DNA of 64,000 nucleotides from Luteolibacter rhizosphaerae (lineage in GTDB: Bacteria > Verrucomicrobiota > Verrucomicrobiia > Verrucomicrobiales > Akkermansiaceae), in assembly GCF_025950095.1 (NCBI RefSeq), contig NZ_JAPDDR010000001.1, positions 248,001 through 312,000 on the forward strand, in the 5' to 3' direction. Below are positions 1 through 9,204 of this stretch, piece after piece. The notes beneath the pieces are model-generated. The model saw only the letters and a list, made by a program, of their open reading frames with translations. It did not search any database and had not been told where the DNA came from. How positions within the stretch are numbered: position 1 is the first letter of the stretch; each line of letters begins with the position of its first letter. The position numbers were made by a program, and so were the translations under genes.

Positions 1-3000
1 GCCGAGCGATGCGGGCGAGCGCTCTCCGGAAGCTGGGTGAGTCCGGTGATCTGTTTCGCCGCATTGAAGCGGGCGATGTAGGTACCATATTCATCCGAGA
101 CGAAGCCGGAGCCATCCGCGAAGAGATGAACGGCTTCCGCATCGAAGCTGAGAAGGCTTTCCTGCGCGCCGCCCGGGCCATTGGCCGCGATGACCATCCC
201 GACCTGCTGGCCGAAGAGCGAGGAGACGCCGGTCGGGTTCAGGCCGGTGGTGAACTTCGGGGTGCTGCCATCGAGGTAGGTGAACTTCGTGCTGCTGGCG
301 TAGCTCGCGGCGATCTGGGTCTGCGCGACCGGAGTGCTGCCGTAGTAAGGCGTGAAGGTGAAGTCCACCTGATGCAGGCGAGCAGCGTAGTTCGAGAAGA
401 TGGATCCCGAGTTGTAGCCACGGTCCGGGAGCACCTGGAACTTGCCGCTGAACTGCGTGCCATTCCATGCCCAATCGGTCACGAAGAGGCCGGAGGCGGC
501 TCCTTGGGTTTCACCGAAGCTGTCCACGTTCTCACCGCTGATCCGACCGGCGCCGACGAGGCCTTCGTTGATCACCCGCACGCCACCGAGCGAGGCACCG
601 GAGGGCGTGCTGGTGTTCGGTGTCATGTAAGTCGCGGAGACGCCCGGTGCCGAGGGCCCGGTGCCGGGGAGCGAGTAAGTGACGCTCGTTTCGTCGCCAT
701 CGACGATTTCTCCCGCGGTCACGTAGTCGACCGCGGAGATGGCATCGACCCAAGTCTGCAGGTCGCTGGAGACTTGGAGACCGCCATTGATGCCGCCAGT
801 GTTGGTGAGGCGGGTGAAGGAGAGCTGCAGTCCGCCATTGATGCTCGTGAGATGCGGCAGGTTCGCGAGGTCGCCACCATTGTTCGGGCTCTGGTTGAAG
901 AAGAACTCGATGCCATCGGTAATGCCGTCGCCATCGCTATCCGCATCGAAGCCGCGCGAAGCAAAGCCCTGCGAGCTCAGCCACAGCGCGAAGTCGAGCG
1001 GACCGCCACTGGTCCAGACACCGGGAGAGCCGATCTCGTTGGGATCGTTGGCTGCGAGGAAGGCACCGTTCACCCCGGGCACGCTCTTGAGCGTCACCGC
1101 GCCGACATTGACCGCGGCGGTGTTGTCGAAGCTCCCGAGGATCGGGCCGGAGGGCGATTGACCGAAGGACAGGTTCGCGACGCGCACCTGATCGGTGTTG
1201 TAGAGATTGACCGCATCACCTCCGGTGCTGAGCCCGATGCTGGAGCCGCTGTAGCTGCCGAGCTGAAGACCCGCCGGAGGATTCGAGCCAAACCATGTCG
1301 ATAGGAAGGTGGCGTGGGTTGTGGCGGGCGTGGCGGTTTCAAAGAAGATCACCGACTCTCCGGCTGCGATGTCGGTCACGCCGAAGAGCGGCAATGATCC
1401 GGCAAAGGTTTCGGAGCTGTCGTCCACGCGCCAGCCTTCGATGTTGATCGAGCGGCCACCAACGTTTGTGACTTCGAACCAATCGGCACCGACTGGAGTG
1501 CTGGTGCCGCTGCTCCACGGGGCGACCTCCGTGATGCGGAGCAGGCCCGGGGCGGAGTAACCGGGCGAACCGACTTCATTGGGAGAATTCACTGCGACTG
1601 CGGCCCCGTGCACGCCGGCCACGCTGAGGAGGGTCAGCGCCACATTGTTATCGGCCACGGTATTGTCGAAGCTGGCAAAGGTGCCGGTAGGCGAGGCTCC
1701 GAAGCTGACCTTGGCCTGCAGCAGGCCCGAGGCGTTGAAGAGGTTGACCTGGTCACCACCGCTGCCGAGGCCGATACCGGAGCCGGTGTAATTCCCGATC
1801 TGCAGGCCGGCCGGAGGATTCGAGCCGAACCAATTCGATATGAAGAGAGCGGACTTCGTGGGGAGATCGTTCGTCTCAAGGAAGATCACCGATTCACCGG
1901 GAGCGATGCTGGTGATGCCGCTGAGAGCGACGGCGCTACCGAAGGAGGCGGAGTCGTCATCGAACTTCCAGCCGGTAATGTCCACGGCTTCCGCGCTGAT
2001 GTTGGTCACCTCGAACCAATCCGAGCCCACCGGGCTGTTGCCGCTGCTCCATGGAGCAACTTCGGTGATCAGGAGTTTGGGAGCGGGCGGCTGCTCGTTC
2101 GTATCATCGCCGACATTCAGCGTGAAGATCGTCGTCAGATCCGGCGTGCTACCCACCGTGGTGTCATCCACGCTGATGGTGATGCTGAAGCTGGTCTTGG
2201 TCTCGTAGTCGAGCAGGGTCCCGGCCTTCAGGTAGAGAGCGGTGCCCGACAACTCGAAGGAAGCGGCGTCCGCACCGGAGAGGCTGAGGGTGTTCGTGCC
2301 CAAGCCGTCGTCGGTCACCACGACGTCGGCGATCTTCAGCGCATTCGCGGTGCTGGTGTTTTCCATCACCGGGTTAAGCGCGTTCTCCACGGCCACCAGG
2401 GTTGGGGCTTGGTTCGAGGCGCTGGTTGCTTCATAGACCCAGAGTTGCGGGTGGTCGGCACTGCCGCCGCCGTTCTCGCTCACGATGTAGATGCGGCCCG
2501 AGCGATCCATCGTGATCCCTTCGTGCTGCTGCCCGCCCACCGTGAAGGGATTGCCGGCATCGGTTTGGATGTTGAGCGTGCTGTGGATCACGCCGCTGCG
2601 GTTGATGTTCACGACCCGGCCATCTTCCTGGCTCAGAACGAGGAGATTTTCCTCCTGCGCTTGGCCATCCATGGAGGGCAGGTTCGAGAGCGCAAAGACA
2701 TCCGCGAAATCGCTCATGCCGGTGAGCAGCGGATCGAAGAGATTGATGGAATTCTCGGTGGTCGGCGAGCCGTTGGTGGCGGTGCCGAGATCGAAATCCA
2801 TGCCGGTCTGGAAGAGGCCCATCGGGCTGATCTCCTTCAGGCAGATGAAGCCGGCGGTATGCGGATCCCAAGAGAGGCCTTCGGTGCCGGTGTTATCGAC
2901 GAAGGTGCCGATCTTCACCGTCTGTGTGGCGCTGCGGGCGAGGGTGGTGCCGGCGGCGTAGGTGAACTTCACCAGCTGGCGCTCGCGTTCCTCCGACATC

Positions 3001-3965
3001 ACGAACTGGCCGCCACCGATGTAGGTGATCCCCTCGATGTCGTAGAACTCGGTGCCTTGCGGACCGGTGCCGGAAGCCAGCGTCATGGTGTCGACCAAGG
3101 CACCGGTCTTCGAGACCTGGGTGACCGAGCGGCCACCATCGCCGACGATGAAGAGGGTGTCGGTGTCCCAATTGTAGGAGACGCCGGAAGCTTCCTGGCA
3201 GAGCAGGTTATCGGTGGGCGGGGTGGTGCGGGTGGGCTCGGGCAGATCGTAACGGCCGATGCGCACGTAAGTGGCGAGATCCACCGAGGTGATGCCCGCG
3301 GTGAAGGGAGTAGTGGAGAAGGGGACGTCCGGGGGCGTGAGGTCGATGCTTTGATCGCCGGAGGCATCCTGCGTGATCCACTGGACGGGATCGTTGAGGA
3401 GAGCGCGGTAGGCGGCGAAGTTGCTCAGGCCGGTGCGCGCCGCATTGTAAGCGGCGATGTCCATATCCGCATCCGTGCTGACGAATTCGATGGCATTCGT
3501 GCCTGCAACCAAGCCGGCGGGCAGAGTGGCCCCGGTGGTAAGCGCGTCGTTGGCGATCGCGCTAAGGAATACCGAGGGGGCTGTAGTGGTGCCTTGATAG
3601 GCGTAAACGATCTCGTCGGAGTTCGAGAGTCCGCGGTTGGCGGGTTCGAAGAAGAAGACGGAGCCGAGATTCGAGACGGCGGTGCCGGTGCCGATGCTGT
3701 CGATCGTCACGATGTTACCCGCGGCGATGTTCGCGGTAGCGGTCCAGGTGAAACCGGATTCACCGGTATTGAAGCCGGAGCCGGTCCACTCATTGTCGGT
3801 GAAGTGGATCTCGGTGCCCGAGGGGATGGGGGCGAGAGCGACGAAGGCGAGGTTGTCGTTCCCGTCGGCATTGAAGCCGGTGAACGCGATATCACCCGTA
3901 TTCAGGGCGAAGGACGAGGTAGCCACCGCCAGGAAGGCGGAGGGGAGGGCAGTGCGAGTGTTCAT
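1..3965 (-). CDS. Secreted lamin-tail / phytase-esterase-like protein (C-terminus beyond left edge)
   Basis: At least 1321 residues on the minus strand, open to the left edge, so the C-terminus is missing. ATG at 3965 gives a signal peptide (MNTRTALPSAFLAVATSSFA); an in-frame ATG at 3980 is the alternative. Visible order: signal peptide; SdiA-regulated-like beta-propeller region (about 250-495, with DIEGITYIGGG); cadherin-like domain (about 512-612); two lamin-tail domains (about 628-980, each with ITEVAPWSSG and WFGSNPPAGLQ); a DSDGDGITD linker (about 990-1025); then a region starting GGVRVINEGLV near 1118 that matches the 'esterase-like activity of phytase' family. Probably exported and surface-attached, acting on phosphate esters or nucleic-acid-like material; the activity is inferred only. 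It is divergent from the small exported gene at 4195. Confidence 0.85.
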   Translation of the reverse strand, partial: MNTRTALPSAFLAVATSSFALNTGDIAFTGFNADGNDNLAFVALAPIPSGTEIHFTDNEWTGSGFNTGESGFTWTATANIAAGNIVTIDSIGTGTAVSNLGSVFFFEPANRGLSNSDEIVYAYQGTTTAPSVFLSAIANDALTTGATLPAGLVAGTNAIEFVSTDADMDIAAYNAARTGLSNFAAYRALLNDPVQWITQDASGDQSIDLTPPDVPFSTTPFTAGITSVDLATYVRIGRYDLPEPTRTTPPTDNLLCQEASGVSYNWDTDTLFIVGDGGRSVTQVSKTGALVDTMTLASGTGPQGTEFYDIEGITYIGGGQFVMSEERERQLVKFTYAAGTTLARSATQTVKIGTFVDNTGTEGLSWDPHTAGFICLKEISPMGLFQTGMDFDLGTATNGSPTTENSINLFDPLLTGMSDFADVFALSNLPSMDGQAQEENLLVLSQEDGRVVNINRSGVIHSTLNIQTDAGNPFTVGGQQHEGITMDRSGRIYIVSENGGGSADHPQLWVYEATSASNQAPTLVAVENALNPVMENTSTANALKIADVVVTDDGLGTNTLSLSGADAASFELSGTALYLKAGTLLDYETKTSFSITISVDDTTVGSTPDLTTIFTLNVGDDTNEQPPAPKLLITEVAPWSSGNSPVGSDWFEVTNISAEAVDITGWKFDDDSASFGSAVALSGITSIAPGESVIFLETNDLPTKSALFISNWFGSNPPAGLQIGNYTGSGIGLGSGGDQVNLFNASGLLQAKVSFGASPTGTFASFDNTVADNNVALTLLSVAGVHGAAVAVNSPNEVGSPGYSAPGLLRITEVAPWSSGTSTPVGADWFEVTNVGGRSINIEGWRVDDSSETFAGSLPLFGVTDIAAGESVIFFETATPATTHATFLSTWFGSNPPAGLQLGSYSGSSIGLSTGGDAVNLYNTDQVRVANLSFGQSPSGPILGSFDNTAAVNVGAVTLKSVPGVNGAFLAANDPNEIGSPGVWTSGGPLDFALWLSSQGFASRGFDADSDGDGITDGIEFFFNQSPNNGGDLANLPHLTSINGGLQLSFTRLTNTGGINGGLQVSSDLQTWVDAISAVDYVTAGEIVDGDETSVTYSLPGTGPSAPGVSATYMTPNTSTPSGASLGGVRVINEGLVGAGRISGENVDSFGETQGAASGLFVTDWAWNGTQFSGKFQVLPDRGYNSGSIFSNYAARLHQVDFTFTPYYGSTPVAQTQIAASYASSTKFTYLDGSTPKFTTGLNPTGVSSLFGQQVGMVIAANGPGGAQESLLSFDAEAVHLFADGSGFVSDEYGTYIARFNAAKQITGLTQLPESARPHRS
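1003..2075 (-). repeat. Tandem duplication of a lamin-tail domain inside the first CDS
   Basis: Two consecutive units of about 537 bp (about 179 codons) encode near-identical lamin-tail domains. Both contain the DNA string GGAGGATTCGAGCC (at 1276 and 1813, 537 bp apart) and both start with ITEVAPWSSG. This is a domain duplication inside one gene, not a mobile repeat. Confidence 0.8.
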
Positions 3966-4194
3966 TGCAACGGTCCCCATCTAGCTGCCGCGGAAGGGCC
4001 GTCTCGCTCGCTTCGGTGTCGAAGCCGACACAATGGCGCTCTTCCGCAATTTGCACCCTGCGAGCAGCGATTCGCACACCCCGCGGAAAGCCGTGAAACC
4101 GGGAGCCAAGGGCGCAGTCGCTTGTTTTGAACCGGTTAGATTATCTGCCGGGTGGCTCGCAATTTCAGGCACGCCAGATGCGAAAAGGGTGGGC

Positions 4195-4386
4195 ATGGAA
4201 ATCCCCTATCGCCCGATTCTCATTGGAGGTCATCTGTTCCTTGCCGCTTGGTTCGGCCTGGCGCTGGCGTCCGACACGTCCGAGGAGAGCGGTTATGGAA
4301 TTCCGGTCGGAGATCATCCGGAGAGAAAGGTGGCCATTGAGGTGTCGCCGAATGAACAGCAGCTTTCGTCGACGGGGAACTATTAG
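4195..4386 (+). CDS. Small exported protein, 63 aa
   Basis: ATG at 4195 follows AGGGTGGG, a reasonable ribosome-binding site. The product has a short N-terminus, a hydrophobic stretch (ILIGGHLFLAAWFGLALAS) that looks like a signal peptide ending near residue 26, and about 37 mature residues rich in E, P and G. No family is recognised. The stop codon is 24 nt before a very strong intrinsic terminator, which is the best evidence that this short frame is expressed. It is divergent from the large secreted protein on the minus strand and may be a free-standing unit. If the signal is not cleaved it would be a single-pass membrane peptide. Confidence 0.55.
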   Translation: MEIPYRPILIGGHLFLAAWFGLALASDTSEESGYGIPVGDHPERKVAIEVSPNEQQLSSTGNY

Positions 4387-4410
4387 GGCTGGTTGCCCTG
4401 TCGCGATTCG

Positions 4411-4478
4411 GCGCGCTCCGACGGAGACCGGTTTGGTGCTCGGGCATCAAGAGGTCTCCCGGAGCGCGCCTCTTTTTT
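4411..4478 (+). terminator. Strong rho-independent terminator
   Basis: GCGCGCTCCG at 4411-4420 continues to 4429 and pairs with GGTCTCCCGGAGCGCGC at 4453-4469. The stem is 17 bp with a 2-nt bulge and is followed by TCTTTTTT (4471-4478). The T-run is on the plus strand, so it ends transcription of the small gene at 4195-4386. Confidence 0.85.
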
Positions 4479-4699
4479 GGCATCGATGGGCGCGTCCATG
4501 TCGAGGATCGTGCAATGTCGTTCACTTGAATTGCGGCTTGCATGCCGCAGCTCACTCCAAGGTGCGGCTGCCGCTGGAAATAGCGGGCTTCACTTACTGG
4601 CTTGGTAATTGCGATCCAAACCGCCGAGCTCAGGAATCCACCGCGGCAACCTACTGAACTCAAAGGTTAAGAGGCGGATTTCAAAGGGCGGTCGACGGT

Positions 4700-4728
4700 G
4701 TCCGCGAGCTTTGGCTGGCCTCGCGGAC
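4700..4728 (+). promoter_or_regulatory. Perfect 9-bp hairpin in the leader of the PhoD-like gene
   Basis: GTCCGCGAG (4700-4708) and CTCGCGGAC (4720-4728) form a perfect stem with an 11-nt loop, without a T-run, about 30 nt before the PhoD-like start. It could be a leader stem-loop or a protein-binding palindrome. The rest of 4479-4758 shows nothing else I can name. Confidence 0.35.
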
Positions 4729-4758
4729 ATCTGAACCCTCCCGGAGAAAAACCACCAC

Positions 4759-6447
4759 GTGTCAAACTCCATGAAACTCCTCCACACTTCCATCCTCGCA
4801 GGTATTGCCTTATGCGGAGGTCTCCTTCCCGCATCCGGGCAGGTGGCTCTACGGATTACCGACTTGTACGACGAAGAACTCGCGCCCTTCTACCATGGCG
4901 TGGCTTCGGGTGATCCTCTTCCGGACGGCTTTATTATTTGGACCCGCGTCACTCCGCCCGGGAATATCCGCCCGGGAACCATGCGTCGCTTTCCGGTGCA
5001 GTGGAAGGTGGCAACAGATCCGGAACTGAACCAAGTGGTTGCGAGCGGCAACGCGCTTGCCAGCGGGGAAACCGATTTCACCGTAAAGATCGATGTGCGC
5101 GGACTGCCATCGGACCAAACCTTTTACTATGGCTTCGAGTCGCAAGGGCGACAATCGATTACGGGCAAAACGAAGACCGCCCCCGGCGAGTTGGTGGATC
5201 AGCTGAAGTTCGCGGTGGTCTCCTGCGCGAACTACGAATGGGGCTTCTTCTCAGGATACGAGCAAATCTCGCGCAGGACCGATCTGGATGCTGTGATCCA
5301 TACCGGCGACTACATCTACGAGTATCCTGACAACGCATCCTATAGCTCGCCCGAGATCCGTGATCTACGATCCCTCTTTCCCCGAAACGAGACCGTCACT
5401 CTCAAGCATTACCGAACGCGCTTCGCGAATTATCACCTTGATCCCAACTTGCGTCGCTGCCATCAGCAACATCCCTTCATCACGATCTGGGATGACCACG
5501 AGTTCGCCAACAATGCGTGGAAAGGCGGCGCCGAGAACCACAATCCGAGGAAGGAAGGACGCTGGAAGAAGCGGAAGAACTCAGCGATCCGAGCCTACAT
5601 GGAATGGATGCCGATCCGCTCTGAAGGAACGAGCATTGTCCGGTCGCTCAGCTACGGGCCGCTGATGGATCTGATGCTGATTGATACCCGGATCGAAGGC
5701 AGGGACATCCAGATCGAGGATGTAAACAACCCTCTGCTCTACTCGGCCAACCGGACGATGCTGGGCATTCCCCAGAAGGAGTGGCTGAAGACCGAGCTCG
5801 CGACCTCGACCGCCACTTGGAAGATTCTGGGCAATCAGGTGATCTTTTCCGAATTCAATATTGGCTTCACCGCCGATCTGGATCCGCTGGTCACCGGGGA
5901 TTTCCTGGAGAGCCAGTTCCTGGACCTGTGGGACGGCTATCCCGCTGAACGCTCGGAGCTGGTGGAGTTCATCGCCGGTGAGGATATCGATAACATCGTG
6001 ATCCTGACGGGTGATATCCATTGCAGCTTCGCCTTTGAAGTGGCGGATCCCGCATTCGGGAACGTGAATTATGATCCCGCGACGGGGGAGGGGGCCGTGG
6101 CCGTGGAATTTGTCACGCCGAGCCTGTCCGCCGCGAACTTCGACGAAGAGATCGGAGAGTTCTTCACCGGCCTGGTGGAGGATGTGATCAACCGCCCCTA
6201 CCCGACGACGAACATCAACTACAACCCGCACATGAAGTATGCGGACCTTGATCGCCACGGCTACCTGGTGCTTTCCGTATCCCCCCAACAGGTTCAGGCG
6301 GACTACTACTATCTCGCGGATGTGCTGGTGCCGCAGACTACGGAATCTTGGGGGGCGGGCTTCATTGTCGCGGCGGGTTCGCACCTGCTCACGCCCGCCC
6401 AAGCGCCTGCGCCGCCAAAGGCGGTCCAAGACGTGCCGGCCCCTTGA
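4759..6447 (+). CDS. PhoD-like alkaline phosphatase D family protein
   Basis: This 562-aa exported metallophosphoesterase would release phosphate from mono- or diesters outside the cytoplasm. It has an N-terminal signal (LLHTSILAGIALCGGLL), a PhoD N-terminal beta domain (about 38-145, starting FYHGVASGDP) and a PhoD-like phosphatase domain (about 150-530). Metal-site motifs are HTGDYIYEY (D near 184), WDDHEF (near 245) and TGDIHCSF (near 419). Many PhoD proteins use a Tat signal, but no twin arginine is visible here, so Sec export is likely. The GTG at 4759 has GGAG 13 nt upstream; ATG at 4771 is the alternative start. Length fits the family. A strong hairpin follows the stop. Confidence 0.92.
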   Translation: MSNSMKLLHTSILAGIALCGGLLPASGQVALRITDLYDEELAPFYHGVASGDPLPDGFIIWTRVTPPGNIRPGTMRRFPVQWKVATDPELNQVVASGNALASGETDFTVKIDVRGLPSDQTFYYGFESQGRQSITGKTKTAPGELVDQLKFAVVSCANYEWGFFSGYEQISRRTDLDAVIHTGDYIYEYPDNASYSSPEIRDLRSLFPRNETVTLKHYRTRFANYHLDPNLRRCHQQHPFITIWDDHEFANNAWKGGAENHNPRKEGRWKKRKNSAIRAYMEWMPIRSEGTSIVRSLSYGPLMDLMLIDTRIEGRDIQIEDVNNPLLYSANRTMLGIPQKEWLKTELATSTATWKILGNQVIFSEFNIGFTADLDPLVTGDFLESQFLDLWDGYPAERSELVEFIAGEDIDNIVILTGDIHCSFAFEVADPAFGNVNYDPATGEGAVAVEFVTPSLSAANFDEEIGEFFTGLVEDVINRPYPTTNINYNPHMKYADLDRHGYLVLSVSPQQVQADYYYLADVLVPQTTESWGAGFIVAAGSHLLTPAQAPAPPKAVQDVPAP

Positions 6448-6458
6448 TTTGATGTGAG

Positions 6459-6491
6459 CCTCGCTCCGGCGGGTTGACCCCCGGGGCGAGG
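6459..6491 (+). terminator. GC-rich 3' hairpin after the PhoD-like gene
   Basis: CCTCGCTCCGGCGGG (6459-6473), loop TTGA, then CCCCCGGGGCGAGG (6478-6491) pair over 14 bp with one bulge and one G-U pair. It sits 12 nt after the stop codon. There is no clear T-run, so it is a probable 3'-end or RNA-stability hairpin and only a possible terminator. Confidence 0.5.
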
Positions 6492-6527
6492 GATACTTCA
6501 CCGGATCTTTACAATCTCCCGGTCGCG

Positions 6528-6674
6528 ATGCCGCCGGTGTGGATGCTATGCTGTCGCCGAATGAGGCGACGGTCGATCAAGGCCCATCTACGAGACCATT
6601 GGTTGGATCTCACACTGCTCCTTGCCGCGGCTTTTACCTTGGCTTGGTTCCTTTTCGACCACGGTATGCCCTAG
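6528..6674 (+). CDS. Possible small membrane protein, 48 aa
   Basis: A short frame ending at 6674 encodes an arginine-rich N-terminus and one membrane span (WLDLTLLLAAAFTLAWFLF). Starts at 6528, 6543 or 6561 are possible and none has a clear ribosome-binding site. The positive-inside charge pattern suits a single-pass membrane peptide. No family is recognised and expression is uncertain. Confidence 0.3.
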   Translation: MPPVWMLCCRRMRRRSIKAHLRDHWLDLTLLLAAAFTLAWFLFDHGMP

Positions 6675-6719
6675 GCTGCGGGGGAAGGGGGCGCCTGCAA
6701 TAGATGCAGAGATTGCGAA

Positions 6720-7424
6720 ATGTTTGCAGCTGGGATCGAGCGGCCGATTTATTGGGCAGGCTTGAAGGTTTATTACGCTGAACGAGTTAGGCGATTGGCG
6801 GAAGGGTTGGTACGGGGGATGCGCAGAACCCCGGCTACCCCGATACTCCCCATGCAGCCTGTTTTCCCTTCCTTGCCCCAGAATCTCCCGCCCCTGCCCG
6901 TTCCGGATGCCGTGAAGTCGGCGGAATCAAGGAGGGCGCTGCTTGATTGGATCGACGAAGTCTCGCCGACCAAGTTGCGGAACGATCCGGGCGAGCGGCG
7001 GATGAATCGGAAGCGTGTCCACGCGGTGCGTGCCAGCCTGCGACGGGATGTCGTATTACCGGCTCCCCGCTTCACTCCCTTCCATCAGGAGTCTCTGAGC
7101 TTCCGCGATCCTTGGACCGTTCGCTCCTTGCGCGATCTATTCGCGATTTATCTCCCGGAGATCTCCATATCCGCTGCAGCGGTGACTGCGAGCGGCTTTC
7201 TCGCGGATCGCATCTATCGGGGCTGGGTCATCGATGCCGTTCCGCTGCTGGCTCCGGCGACCTATCTGGGCGCTCTGCTGCTCTTCCTGAGTTCGATCTA
7301 CATCCAAGGGCGATGTTATCCTTCAGCCGTCACCCGGGCGCGCATCCACTCCGTCTTGCTGGCCACCTTGGCATTGTTAGGAATGCACCTCTTGGCGTTC
7401 TTTATCCTGCGCGCCGCGGTCTGA
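6720..7424 (+). CDS. Hypothetical membrane protein, 234 aa
   Basis: The N-terminal half (about 1-135) is soluble, proline-rich between 38 and 65 and basic. The C-terminal half has about three hydrophobic stretches (around 143-165, 172-192 and 209-231), so the protein is probably anchored in the cytoplasmic membrane by its C-terminus. No family is recognised. ATG at 6720 is the first start in the frame, without a clear ribosome-binding site; the internal ATG at MRRTPATPILP is an alternative. The gene at 7444 follows after 19 nt and may be co-transcribed. Confidence 0.65.
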   Translation: MFAAGIERPIYWAGLKVYYAERVRRLAEGLVRGMRRTPATPILPMQPVFPSLPQNLPPLPVPDAVKSAESRRALLDWIDEVSPTKLRNDPGERRMNRKRVHAVRASLRRDVVLPAPRFTPFHQESLSFRDPWTVRSLRDLFAIYLPEISISAAAVTASGFLADRIYRGWVIDAVPLLAPATYLGALLLFLSSIYIQGRCYPSAVTRARIHSVLLATLALLGMHLLAFFILRAAV

Positions 7425-7443
7425 AGCGAACCCGAGAGAGACC

Positions 7444-7638
7444 ATGAGCACCCCTCCCAGCTTTGAAGAATCCATCTCCGCCGAACTCGCCGCACTGGAA
7501 ATCCCGCAGGGTGAGACGCTGTGCAACATCCTACGAGGCTTGTTCCTGTGCCTTCGCGATTTGAATGCCCGCCTTGCCGCGCTGGAGGAGTTCCAATGCG
7601 CGGGAGAAGGCATGCAGGCCGAGCCCTACCTAGGATGA
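7444..7638 (+). CDS. Small acidic hypothetical protein, 64 aa
   Basis: ATG at 7444 is preceded by GAGAGA, a usable ribosome-binding site, and lies 19 nt after the membrane protein stop. The product is acidic, with two leucine-rich helical stretches (ISAELAALEI and LRDLNARLAALEEF) that could form a short coiled coil. No family is recognised. It converges on the histidine kinase gene at 7648 with only 9 nt between the stops. Confidence 0.55.
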   Translation: MSTPPSFEESISAELAALEIPQGETLCNILRGLFLCLRDLNARLAALEEFQCAGEGMQAEPYLG

Positions 7639-7647
7639 GGTGGGGCC

Positions 7648-9204
7648 TTACTGTGTTCCCACTTCCTGCAGCCAGCCCCGCAGCTTCCTGAGATCGGCTG
7701 GTTTTACCAAGTGTTGGTCGAATCCCGCTTCCTTAGCCCGGGTCTGATCTTCGTCCGATCCGTAGCCGGTCACGGCAATGAGGAATGCATCCCGGTGAGC
7801 CGGGTTGCCCCGCAACTGCCGGGCCACTTCGAAGCCGTCCATTCCGGGCAATCCGATGTCGAGCAATACCACTTCGGGTTGGAACTCCTCGGCCTTCGCG
7901 AGGGCGTCCGTCCCGTGATGGGCGATGGTCACTTCGTGGCCGCCGATCTCCAGCAGCATGCCCATGCTATCCGCGGAGTCTCGATTGTCGTCCACGATCA
8001 GGATGCGTAGCGCTCGCGCCGACTCCACCGGGCTTTTGGGTGAGGGAGCCTGAGCGTAGCTTGCAAGGCTAGGGAGCCGGATCACGAACTCCGATCCCAT
8101 CCCGAGGCCACCGCTATGCGCCGTGATCGTGCCGCCGTGCAACTGCACGAGCCGCTGGACGATGGTGAGGCCGATGCCCAAGCCGTCATTGGTCCGATCA
8201 ATGGTGCGGCTGCCCTGCACGAAGAGCCCGAAGATGCGCGGGAGTAGTTCCGGGGCGATGCCGTTGCCATTGTCAGCCACCCGGATTTCCACCTCCGGCT
8301 TGTCCGGTGTCCCGGCAGCCCTCGCACTGAGCGAGATGCGTGAGCCGGTGCCGCTGTATTTGCAGGCATTGGTCAAGAGGTTGCCGACGATTTGCTCGAG
8401 GCGGGTGCTATCCGCGTCGAGGTGAAGGGGCTCCGCGGGCAGATCCAGCACCAGTTCCTGTCCGTTCGCACGGATGCTTTCCGCAGCTGCAGTCGCCGCG
8501 GAGCCCAGTAAGGACTGAAGTTCCACCGGCTGGCAGCGTAGCTCGATCTTGCCCTCGGTGATGCGCGAAACATCGAGCAAGTCATCGATCATGTGACTCA
8601 GGTTGCCGACCTGCCGGTCGATCATGGCGATGATGCGATCGTGTTGCTCGCCGTCGAGATTGCGGTTTTTCAGTGCCAGCGCCGCGTTACGCAGGGGCGC
8701 CAGGGGATTCCGTAGCTCGTGGGCGAGCATGGCGAGGAACTCGTTCTTGCTGCGGTCCGCCCGCTCCAGCTCGGCGTTGCTCCGGGCCAGTTGTTCGTTC
8801 GCCCGGCGAAGGTCCTGGCGTTGTTTGGCCAGAGCGTGAAAGACCTCGGCCTTGTTCAGCAGCACCTTCGCATCGATGGGCTTCGGCAGGAAATCCACCG
8901 CCCCGGTTTCGTAGCCTTGGATACGCCTCTCCTGATCGACCACCCCTGCGGTCAGGAAGATGATGGGTACGTGCCGGGTGCGTTCCGTGCTGCGCATGAT
9001 CTCCGCCAATTCGAAGCCGCCCATCTCCGGCATCTGCACATCCAGCAAGGCGAGTGCGACGTCATGCTGAAGCAATAGCTCCAGCGCCTCCGGCCCCGAA
9101 TGAGCCTTCAACAATTCAAGGCCGTCCCGCTTGAGCAGACCTTCAAGTGCGACAAGATTCGCCTCCAAGTCATCCACCAGGAGAAATTTGATCGGTACCG
9201 TCAT
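7648..9204 (-). CDS. Hybrid histidine kinase (REC-HisKA-HATPase-REC), soluble
   Basis: This 518-aa cytoplasmic two-component protein has an N-terminal receiver (about 5-120, phospho-acceptor D55 in LALLDVQMPE), a dimerisation/phosphoacceptor domain (H162 in AHELRNPLAPL), an ATPase domain (about 270-385, with DNGNGIAPELL and DGLGIGLTIVQ) and a C-terminal receiver (about 397-515, VLLDIGLPGMDG). No membrane segment is present, so the N-terminal receiver is probably its input, perhaps fed by the large kinase at 10650-14108. Its ATG overlaps the stop of the CheB-like gene by 4 nt, showing tight co-expression. It is the last gene of the four-gene operon. Confidence 0.93.
   Translation of the reverse strand: MTVPIKFLLVDDLEANLVALEGLLKRDGLELLKAHSGPEALELLLQHDVALALLDVQMPEMGGFELAEIMRSTERTRHVPIIFLTAGVVDQERRIQGYETGAVDFLPKPIDAKVLLNKAEVFHALAKQRQDLRRANEQLARSNAELERADRSKNEFLAMLAHELRNPLAPLRNAALALKNRNLDGEQHDRIIAMIDRQVGNLSHMIDDLLDVSRITEGKIELRCQPVELQSLLGSAATAAAESIRANGQELVLDLPAEPLHLDADSTRLEQIVGNLLTNACKYSGTGSRISLSARAAGTPDKPEVEIRVADNGNGIAPELLPRIFGLFVQGSRTIDRTNDGLGIGLTIVQRLVQLHGGTITAHSGGLGMGSEFVIRLPSLASYAQAPSPKSPVESARALRILIVDDNRDSADSMGMLLEIGGHEVTIAHHGTDALAKAEEFQPEVVLLDIGLPGMDGFEVARQLRGNPAHRDAFLIAVTGYGSDEDQTRAKEAGFDQHLVKPADLRKLRGWLQEVGTQ

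Noticed and set aside
1608..4130. 840-aa plus-strand frame opposite the first CDS
   Set aside because: It is an antisense shadow of a clear secreted multidomain gene, with Gly/Arg/Ala-rich composition and no domain.
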